DNA from: Brevibacterium siliguriense
Lineage (GTDB): Bacteria > Actinomycetota > Actinomycetes > Actinomycetales > Brevibacteriaceae
Direction of reading: 5' to 3'
Assembly (NCBI RefSeq): GCF_900105315.1
Contig: NZ_LT629766.1
Location: forward strand, 3,658,001-3,722,000
Length of the DNA: 64,000 bases
Positions within the stretch are counted from its first letter, which is position 1. Every line of letters begins with the position of its first letter. The notes under the pieces are model-generated. The model searched no databases. It was given only the letters and a program-made list of their open reading frames with translations, and was not told where the DNA came from. The position numbers and the translations under genes were made by a program. Of the stretch, positions 58,034 to 64,000 are shown in pieces.

Positions 58034-58732
58034 TCAGCTCCCCGGAGTGGTGGACTCGGCCGTGAAAGTCCATGTATGTGACGCAGACAGACCCTGCGCA
58101 TCGGACGAGGTGCCGCTCGGCAGGCTCACTTCGAAGCAATAGTCCTGAACTGACGCCGAGGCTGCCTTGAGGGTCTGCGTGGTGCCGGCTGCAGGCGTGG
58201 AGCTCAGCGGGATCGCACCAGCAGCACTGCCGAAGACGAAGCTGCCTGGGCCAGGAAAATTGTCCGAGTTGCAGGCAACGCTCGACGTCGAACGGGCCAC
58301 GGCCCGGTATGTGAGCGCAGAGGCGAAGACATTCGGATCGGAAATGCCCCCAGCGGACACCGTGAGCTTGCCGTCGAGCGACGTATTCGACGTCGTCCGC
58401 ACGGACACCGGTGCGTAGACCTTCTGCCCGGGGTACATGGCGCCCGCGTTGAAAGTCATCTCATTTGTACCAGTCCACTGACCGTCAGTGGACAGTTCGA
58501 TGTTGAACCGCCCTGCTTCGAATGATCCGGAGGCTTCCTCGGAGTCCGTCCACGCAGCGACTGTTGCCGTCGCCCCCACGCCGAAGACCAAGCCGCCCGC
58601 CAGAATCGCCTTGACTCGACGGCCGCGCGCTTTCCGCCGCTGGCACAGCTGCCGTCGACTGACCGGGCGGGCGTCGCCGGACACCCGCCCGGTCGAGAAG
58701 AGACTGCGCAATGGCGAGACGTGGAATGGCAT
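58034..58732 (-). CDS. TasA/CalY-like secreted protein with SipW-type signal peptide
   Basis: 232 residues. The signal region RRVKAILAGGLVFGVGATAT leads to VAAWTDSEEASGSFEAGRFN, the standard SipW-dependent pattern. The mature domain is beta-rich: MTFNAGAMYPGQKVYAPVSV, GKLTVSAGG, FASALTYRAVARSTSSVACN and a pair of cysteines. In Bacillus such proteins (TasA) form biofilm fibres after SipW cleavage; here the same is inferred only by analogy. ATG at 58732 gives an unusually long N-terminus (about 40 residues before the hydrophobic core) and has no ribosome-binding site. It stands two bases before the peptidase gene. Confidence 0.85.
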   Translation of the reverse strand: MPFHVSPLRSLFSTGRVSGDARPVSRRQLCQRRKARGRRVKAILAGGLVFGVGATATVAAWTDSEEASGSFEAGRFNIELSTDGQWTGTNEMTFNAGAMYPGQKVYAPVSVRTTSNTSLDGKLTVSAGGISDPNVFASALTYRAVARSTSSVACNSDNFPGPGSFVFGSAAGAIPLSSTPAAGTTQTLKAASASVQDYCFEVSLPSGTSSDAQGLSASHTWTFTAESTTPGS

Positions 58733-58749
58733 GAATCAAATCGGCGCGA

Positions 58750-59355
58750 TCATTCAGCCGAGGTGGCGGTGAACTGCCACTGGGCGGTGGTGTCCTGCCC
58801 CTGTGTCAGGGTGTCATCGGCAGTGACCTTGAAGCACAATGCAACCGGGGCGCCGGTCGCAGTGCCGGCACCCGCCGTGAGAGCGAAATCGGAGGCTCCG
58901 GCCGTCGAGTCCAGGGCCGTTCCCGCCGGAACGACCGAGGTGCCCGTCGCGGAGGCCGAGCAGTCGCCCGCCGAGGCGACCTGAACGATCTCGTAGGTCA
59001 GCGCCGCAGCATTGTCCCCGCCACCTGCCGCCGAGGTGAGGGCGACGGTTGCGTCGTATGTCGTCGCGCCGTCCAGACGAAGGACGAAGGGCGCCGCAAC
59101 TGTGTCGCCGGGCGATAAGTTGTCCGCACCGTCCAAGTCGAAAGTCAGAGCGGCGGCACCGTCACTGCTCTTGTGATCATCGAAGTCGGTTCCGTTGGTG
59201 CTGCCTTGAACGTTGAACGAACCGGCGCCGAAGACACCTTCAGCCCATTCGTCGTCGGTCCAGGCCGCGAGTGTTACGGCAGCGCCGACGCCGAGGACGA
59301 TGCCACCGGCGAGGATGGCTTTGAATTTGCGCGATCGCGTCTTGGTGGTCGTCAC
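58750..59355 (-). CDS. TasA/CalY-like secreted protein with SipW-type signal peptide
   Basis: 201 residues. Signal region RKFKAILAGGIVLGVGAAV, then LAAWTDDEWAEGVFGAGSFN. Mature domain: ALTFDLDGADNLSPGDTVAA, APFVLRLDGATTYDATVAL and a terminal ALCFKVTADDTLTQGQDTTA. It is related to the next protein (same signal, same order of beta segments, cysteine pair), so the two arose by duplication. GTG at 59355 follows AGGAG. First gene of the operon and divergent from pobA. Confidence 0.86.
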   Translation of the reverse strand: MTTTKTRSRKFKAILAGGIVLGVGAAVTLAAWTDDEWAEGVFGAGSFNVQGSTNGTDFDDHKSSDGAAALTFDLDGADNLSPGDTVAAPFVLRLDGATTYDATVALTSAAGGGDNAAALTYEIVQVASAGDCSASATGTSVVPAGTALDSTAGASDFALTAGAGTATGAPVALCFKVTADDTLTQGQDTTAQWQFTATSAE

Positions 59356-59556
59356 GATGACTCCTCTTCTGCGGCGCACCAGCGCCGAGGTCACAAAGAA
59401 ATGAAGCGGGGAATGACTTCATTGTGACTGCCGCTTTACCTTGAATACGTTTTTCTGCACCACTTCTGTGATCTGTTATTGAAAGGTTATCTGCAGCGCC
59501 GCTCCAACGCCGCCACGCCCGCCGACTGCGATCCATCTCCATCGTCGCGAACCCTT

Positions 59557-59577
59557 CCATTCAATGAGAATGCCATC
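59557..59577. promoter_or_regulatory. Candidate operator before pobA, shared with the IclR cluster
   Basis: CCATTCAATGAGAAT followed by GCCATC, with the perfect inverted repeat CATTC-N5-GAATG, 59 bases before the pobA start. It matches 43998-44018 at 18 of 21 positions. Confidence 0.5.
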
Positions 59578-59635
59578 GCTTCGTGTCCGTGACTGGGAGC
59601 ACACTGTTGAGAAGAGAGAAGGCAAGGAGGCCAAG

Positions 59636-60820
59636 GTGGCACAACTTCAGACAGACGTCGCGATCGTCGGCGCCGGACCCGCGGGACTCATGCTCGCGCA
59701 CCTGCTGCACAACGCAGGCATCGAATCCGTCGTCATCGACAACCGCAGCCGTGACGACATCGCCCACACCCACCGCGCCGGAATCCTCGAAGCAGGATCG
59801 GTGCGCATGCTCGAAGCCGCGGGCGTCGAATCCCGCGTCCACACCGACGGGCACCGCCATGACGGCATCGACATCCGAGTCAACGGCGCTTCGAATCACT
59901 TCGACTTCCCCGAACTCGTCGGCGAATCCGTCTGGCTCTACCCCCAGAACGAGATCTTCGTCGACCTCTCCGCCGCCCGTGAACGGACCGGCCGCCCCAC
60001 CTATTACTCGGTCACGGACACCCGCCTCGGCGATGTCGAAACCGAACATCCGTGGGTCGCCGCCACCACCTCCGAGGGCGACGAGCTGTGCATCGACGCC
60101 CGCTACGTCGTCGGTGCCGACGGCTCCCGCGGTCCATGCCGCTCGATGATCCCCGACGGCACCCGGCAGCGCTTCTTCCACGAATACCCCTTCGCCTGGT
60201 TCGGCATCCTCTGTGAGGCCCCACCTAGTCACGAAGTCCTCATCTACTCCCGGTCCGAACGCGGGTTCGCACTCATCTCCCAACGCAGCTCGAACGTCCA
60301 GCGGATGTACTTCCAAGCTTCCCCCGACACGGATGTGGCAGACTGGTCCGACGACCGGATCTGGTCCGAACTCCAGGCCCGCGTCGACGGCCCGGACGGT
60401 TTCGAGCTCAACACGGGACCGATCTTCGACAAGACCGTGCTGCCCTTCCGTTCGGCCGTGACCGAGCCGATGCAGCACGGGTCGATGTTCCTCGCCGGCG
60501 ACAGCGCCCACACCGTCCCTCCGACCGGGGCGAAGGGCCTCAACCTCGCCTTCGCCGATGTCGCAGTGCTCGCACCCGCTCTGATCAAGGCGTTCAAGGA
60601 ATCCGACGCCGAGGCGCTGGCCGGCTATTCGCAGACCGCGACCAAACGCGTCTGGAAGGCTCAGAACTTCTCCTACCAGATGACCCGGATGCTCCACACC
60701 GACCCGACTCAGGATGCCTTCGAAACGAAGCGCAGCCTCGGCGAGCTCCGGTCCATCCTCGAATCCGACCACGGCCGTCGCTACCTGGCCGAGTGCTACA
60801 CAGGCTGGCCCCACGGCTGA
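59636..60820 (+). CDS. pobA: 4-hydroxybenzoate 3-monooxygenase
   Basis: 394 residues, exactly the usual length. Converts 4-hydroxybenzoate to protocatechuate with FAD and NAD(P)H. The FAD motif VAIVGAGPAGLMLAHLL is near the start; RIRAGVLE-like HTHRAGILEAGSVRML follows; the DG motif is YVVGADGSRGPCRSMIP; the GD motif is MFLAGDSAHTVPPTGAKGLN. GTG at 59636 is chosen because AAGGAGG precedes it. It heads the pca gene row, all on the plus strand. Confidence 0.96.
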   Translation: MAQLQTDVAIVGAGPAGLMLAHLLHNAGIESVVIDNRSRDDIAHTHRAGILEAGSVRMLEAAGVESRVHTDGHRHDGIDIRVNGASNHFDFPELVGESVWLYPQNEIFVDLSAARERTGRPTYYSVTDTRLGDVETEHPWVAATTSEGDELCIDARYVVGADGSRGPCRSMIPDGTRQRFFHEYPFAWFGILCEAPPSHEVLIYSRSERGFALISQRSSNVQRMYFQASPDTDVADWSDDRIWSELQARVDGPDGFELNTGPIFDKTVLPFRSAVTEPMQHGSMFLAGDSAHTVPPTGAKGLNLAFADVAVLAPALIKAFKESDAEALAGYSQTATKRVWKAQNFSYQMTRMLHTDPTQDAFETKRSLGELRSILESDHGRRYLAECYTGWPHG

Positions 60821-60876
60821 GCCGCCACGACCCCACAACGATGTCAACCGACGAAGAGACGAAGAAAGGTTCGACG

Positions 60877-61737
60877 ATGAGTCAGCACCAGTCCTCGGAG
60901 AACGAAGAGACCACCGAGGCGTTCGATTCCCCGACCGTCATCGCTGAGACCGTGAAGGGCCCCGACGACGCCGCCGAATCCCAGGCGACACTGTCGGCCG
61001 AGATCGACGGCATCGAAGCGCAGTACAAACAGGACGTCGCGGGCGGCAAGAAGCCCGAGACCCAGCCGCGCCTGGACTACCGGCCCTACCGGTCATCGAT
61101 CCTGCGCCACCCGACGAAGGACCCCCGCCACACCGACCCGGAGACGATCGAGCTCTTCTCCCCCGCCTTCGGGCACCGGGACATTGGCACCCTCGAATCG
61201 GATCTGACCATCCAGGCCGACGGCGAACCCATCGGCGAGCGCATCCGCGTCACCGGCCGGGTCCTCGACGGCGAAGGACGCCCAGTGCGGGGCCAGCTCG
61301 TCGAGATCTGGCAGGCGAACTCGGCCGGCCGCTATATCCACAAGCGCGACCAGCACCCGGCCCCGATCGACCCGAACTTCACCGGCGTCGGCCGCACTCT
61401 GACCGGCGACGACGGCTCCTACTCGTTCACGACGATCAAACCGGGTCCCTATCCGTGGAAGAACCACCACAACGCATGGCGGCCGGCCCATATCCACTTC
61501 TCGCTCTTCGGATCCGAATTCACACAGCGGATGATCACCCAGATGTACTTCCCCGGGGATCCGCTCTTCGCTCTCGACCCGATCTACCAGTCGATCACCG
61601 ACCAGAAGGCTCGCGACCGCCTCGTTGCGACCTATGACCACAACATCACCGAGCACGAATTCCTCATGGGATTTAACTGGGACATCGTGCTCACCGGAGC
61701 CAACCGGACCTGGATGGAAGAAGAGGACGATGACTGA
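60877..61737 (+). CDS. pcaH: Protocatechuate 3,4-dioxygenase beta subunit
   Basis: 286 residues. Intradiol cleavage of protocatechuate to 3-carboxy-cis,cis-muconate. The beta subunit holds the Fe(III): ligands fall in SAGRYIHKRDQH (Tyr), GPYPWKNHHNAWRPAHIHFS (Tyr and two His). The 50-residue acidic N-terminal extension before RPYRSSILRHPT is longer than in most relatives. ATG at 60877 follows GAAAGG; an upstream ATG at 60841 would add 12 residues. Its end overlaps pcaG by eight bases. Confidence 0.96.
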   Translation: MSQHQSSENEETTEAFDSPTVIAETVKGPDDAAESQATLSAEIDGIEAQYKQDVAGGKKPETQPRLDYRPYRSSILRHPTKDPRHTDPETIELFSPAFGHRDIGTLESDLTIQADGEPIGERIRVTGRVLDGEGRPVRGQLVEIWQANSAGRYIHKRDQHPAPIDPNFTGVGRTLTGDDGSYSFTTIKPGPYPWKNHHNAWRPAHIHFSLFGSEFTQRMITQMYFPGDPLFALDPIYQSITDQKARDRLVATYDHNITEHEFLMGFNWDIVLTGANRTWMEEEDDD

Positions 61738-62314
61738 CACCCCCACGACCACTGAACTCACCCCGACCCCGGGCCAGACCGTCGGCCCGTTCTACGGCTA
61801 TGCGCTGCCCTTCGAGCACGACAATGAACTCGTCCCGCCAGGCTCGGCTCGCGCCGTGCAGCTGACCGGAACCGTCTATGACGGGGCAGGTGATCCGGTC
61901 CCCGATGCCATCCTCGAGATCTGGCAGCCCGATGAGCACGGCGTCGTCCCCCGCGAGACGGGATCGCTTCGTCGCAACGGCTTCACCTTCACCGGTTTCG
62001 GCCGTGCAGCCGTCGACCCCGAGGGCGAGTTCAGCTTCTCCACGGTCAACCCCGGTCCCACCGAGGCGGGCAAGGCCCCCTTCATCAGCGTGGTCCTCTT
62101 CGCCCGTGGCCTTCTCAACCGTCTGTTCACCCGCATCTACCTGCCCGAGGACACTGCGGCTCTGGCCACCGACCCGCTCCTGTCCTCGCTCGATGGCGAC
62201 GAACGCGCCCGCCTCATCGCCACCCGAGGGGCTGACGGATCGCTGCACTTCGACATACGGTTGCAGGGTGAGGAGGAAACACCCTTCCTCCGATTTCCCA
62301 GCCACGAGGACTGA
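61730..62314 (+). CDS. pcaG: Protocatechuate 3,4-dioxygenase alpha subunit
   Basis: 194 residues. LTPTPGQTVGPFYGYALPFE, LTGTVYDGAGDPVPDAILEI, SLRRNGFTFTGFGRAAVD and LLNRLFTRIYLPED are standard for the alpha subunit, which lacks iron ligands and completes the substrate pocket. ATG at 61730 overlaps the end of pcaH, so translation is coupled. Five bases separate it from pcaB. Confidence 0.96.
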   Translation: MTDTPTTTELTPTPGQTVGPFYGYALPFEHDNELVPPGSARAVQLTGTVYDGAGDPVPDAILEIWQPDEHGVVPRETGSLRRNGFTFTGFGRAAVDPEGEFSFSTVNPGPTEAGKAPFISVVLFARGLLNRLFTRIYLPEDTAALATDPLLSSLDGDERARLIATRGADGSLHFDIRLQGEEETPFLRFPSHED

Positions 62315-62319
62315 AAGCA

Positions 62320-63690
62320 ATGACCGACACCGCCCACACCCGGTTCCTCTTCGCCCCCGGCGATCTGCGCGGATCCGAAGCCATCGACGACGTCGCGCTC
62401 ATCACCGCGATCGGTCAAGTCGAGACCGCGTGGATCGTCGCGCAGGCACGGGTGGGGCTGGTGTCGTCGGAGGTCCGCGCCGAGGTGGCCGCCGCCATCG
62501 ACGCCACGATCCGCACGCTTACGGACGATCACACCCAACTGCAGTCCCTCGGCGAAGATGCCGAGTCCGGCGGCAACCCGCTCATCCCGTTCCTCGCCCT
62601 CGTCCGATCCCGGCTCTCCCCCGAAGCTTCGCACTGCCTGCACCGGGGGCTGACCAGCCAAGACGTCATCGATTCGGCGATCGGCCTGCTCGTGTCCCGT
62701 GTCGTGCGGCAGATGCAGGCCCGCCTCGAAGTCATCGGCGCCTCCCTCGTCGAACTCTCCGACGCTCACGCCCAGACCCTGTGCCTGGCCCGCACCCTCA
62801 CTCAGCCGGCCCTGCCGACGACTTTCGGCCTCAAGGCCGCAACCTGGGCCGCCGAAGTCAATGAGGTCCAGGGCCAGGCACCCTATGTCGACTATGTGCA
62901 GGTCGGCGGCGCCGCGGGCACCCGAGCTGCGATCCGCTGGTTCGCCGGCGACTCCACCGACTCCCTGCTGCGCGAATTCCACGTCCAGATGGTCGGTCCC
63001 GACGCGGCGCTGACCCAGATCCCCGTGCCCTGGCACACCGATCGCGTCCGCATCCTCTCCTGGGGCTCCCACCTCGCCCAATGCGTGACAGTCGGGGCCT
63101 CCATCGCCCGCGATGTCCTCGTCGGCGTACGCCCCGAGATCGGCGAGCTGTCCCTGGCCTCCACCGGCGGATCCTCGACGATGCCCCACAAGTCGAACCC
63201 GACCTCGGCGGTGCTGCTGCACCGCAACGGAATGCGTGTCCCCGGATCGCTGTCCACGCTGACCACGGCCGCGGCAGAAGCCGTCGAAGAACGCTCCGAC
63301 GGCGCCTGGCATGCCGAATGGCCGGCCTTGTCCGAGCTCATGACCCTGGCGATCTCGTCACTGATCATCCTCGACGAGATGATCGCGGGACTGCGGGTCA
63401 ATGCCGAAGCCATGCGCACGAACCTCGATGCCGCGTCCCCCGGGATCTTCGGGGAGAAGCTCGGCATCGTCTTCGGCGATCGCCTGGACAAGGACACACG
63501 CGCAGCCATCATCGCCCCCGGTTCCGACCCCGTCGCCGCATTGCGTGCCGAGATCAGCGACGCAGACGGAATCGAAGAGTTCTTCACCCCCGAGTCCTAC
63601 CTCGGTGAGGCCGAAGACATCCGCCGGACCATCCTGGCGAACATCGACAGCTCCGGACCGCAGGAGATCGACCTGCCGTCCTTCGACTGA
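62320..63690 (+). CDS. pcaB: 3-carboxy-cis,cis-muconate cycloisomerase
   Basis: 456 residues, fumarase/aspartase superfamily. The signature GGSSTMPHKSNPTSAVLL includes the catalytic serine loop. HRGLTSQDVIDSAIGLLVSR, ARTLTQPALPTTFGLKAA and YVQVGGAAGTRAAI fit PcaB. Converts carboxymuconate to 4-carboxymuconolactone. It lies between pcaG and the lactonase gene, in the order expected for the pathway. Confidence 0.95.
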   Translation: MTDTAHTRFLFAPGDLRGSEAIDDVALITAIGQVETAWIVAQARVGLVSSEVRAEVAAAIDATIRTLTDDHTQLQSLGEDAESGGNPLIPFLALVRSRLSPEASHCLHRGLTSQDVIDSAIGLLVSRVVRQMQARLEVIGASLVELSDAHAQTLCLARTLTQPALPTTFGLKAATWAAEVNEVQGQAPYVDYVQVGGAAGTRAAIRWFAGDSTDSLLREFHVQMVGPDAALTQIPVPWHTDRVRILSWGSHLAQCVTVGASIARDVLVGVRPEIGELSLASTGGSSTMPHKSNPTSAVLLHRNGMRVPGSLSTLTTAAAEAVEERSDGAWHAEWPALSELMTLAISSLIILDEMIAGLRVNAEAMRTNLDAASPGIFGEKLGIVFGDRLDKDTRAAIIAPGSDPVAALRAEISDADGIEEFFTPESYLGEAEDIRRTILANIDSSGPQEIDLPSFD

Positions 63691-63734
63691 GACCCGCATC
63701 CCGCCTTGAGAACCGACCGAAGAAAGTGACATCC

Positions 63735-64000
63735 ATGGACCTCACCGCATCCGTTCTTGCCGCCCCAGCCGCCCCAGCCGCCGACGCCCGGGTGCTCGTC
63801 GTCCTGTCCTCGCTCGGCACCTCCGCTTCCGCCCTGTGGCAACAGGCCGCCACTGAACTCTCCGCGCTCAGCCCGGAGACGACCGTCATAGGCATCGACC
63901 TGCCCGGCCACGGCCGTTCGGCTCCGATCTCAGTGCCCGCCGACACCGAGGCGGCACCGCGGATCACGATGTCCGACCTCGCCGAGGCGGTCCTCGACAC
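63735..64000 (+). CDS. 3-oxoadipate enol-lactonase, N-terminal part (runs off the right edge)
   Basis: 88 codons visible from ATG 63735. Alpha/beta-hydrolase start: VLVVLSSLGTSASALWQQAA carries the oxyanion strand, and VIGIDLPGHGRSAP is typical of PcaD. In many actinobacteria the gene continues as PcaL with a carboxymuconolactone decarboxylase domain; the window ends before this can be judged. An alanine-rich stretch (AAPAAPAADA) near residue 10 is unusual. Confidence 0.85.
   Translation, partial: MDLTASVLAAPAAPAADARVLVVLSSLGTSASALWQQAATELSALSPETTVIGIDLPGHGRSAPISVPADTEAAPRITMSDLAEAVLD

Overview
The window is high-GC actinobacterial DNA, most likely from a Brevibacterium. The ring-cleaving dioxygenase at 18087-19223 closely resembles, from memory, the homoprotocatechuate 2,3-dioxygenase of Brevibacterium fuscum. 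Actinobacterial marker families are also present: a DUF222/HNH endonuclease, DUF2277, a tRNA-deaminase-associated protein, and a MarP-type protease. The window holds no replication origin, rRNA or CRISPR. It has one tRNA gene, tRNA-Ser(CGA), and one decayed IS481-type element.

Layout, left to right. 1-6917 (minus): purine catabolism, with an NCS2 purine permease, three xanthine dehydrogenase genes (xdhA-xdhB-xdhC) and the start of a guanine deaminase. 7145-14053: housekeeping genes (tRNA-Ser, tadA and partner, upp), a winged-helix regulator, a membrane-anchored phosphatase/nuclease-fold protein, and a MarP-like plus PrsW-like membrane protease pair. 14475-16460: an LPXTG wall-anchored adhesin with a possible thioester domain. 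16517-26476: a homoprotocatechuate (4-hydroxyphenylacetate) meta-cleavage regulon. It comprises hpaI, hpaH, hpaD, hpaE, an internal GntR regulator and an unusual HpaG-RraA fusion, divergent from a frameshifted MFS transporter and an FAD aromatic monooxygenase. 26530-30318: a small family of tandem membrane-protein paralogues (partly broken), a DUF222 HNH protein and a uridine kinase.

30416-39893: magnesium transporter mgtE behind a candidate MgtL-like leader peptide, a regulator pair, putA, and a secreted nuclease behind a PHO-box-like repeat. 39897-44812: an aromatic aldehyde/acid cluster (PrpF/GalD-like isomerase, AAHS transporter, aldehyde dehydrogenase, divergent IclR regulator). 44814-54690: a worn region with the IS481 remnant, a YczE/MocR pair, a frameshifted SDR, a multicopper oxidase with a broken coupled membrane gene, a histidine kinase that lost its phospho-acceptor region beside an intact response regulator, a truncated glyoxalase-fold gene and a macrodomain protein. 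54782-56058: thiosulfate uptake (YeeE/TsuA plus TusA-like). 56149-59355: an operon for proteins with SipW-type signal peptides and a SipW-type signal peptidase fused to an LPXTG wall protein. 59636-64000: the protocatechuate branch of the beta-ketoadipate pathway (pobA, pcaH, pcaG, pcaB and the start of the enol-lactonase).

Three regulatory links are visible in the DNA. A 14-base word is shared by the two promoters of the hpa regulon, which points to its GntR protein. An inverted-repeat word is shared by the IclR/aldehyde dehydrogenase promoter and the pobA promoter about 15.5 kb away, which points to one regulator for both aromatic clusters. A PHO-box-like direct repeat precedes the secreted nuclease.

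Several genes carry single-base frameshifts at short G/C runs. Some may be assembly errors, but the deletion in the histidine kinase and the truncated glyoxalase gene cannot be explained that way.
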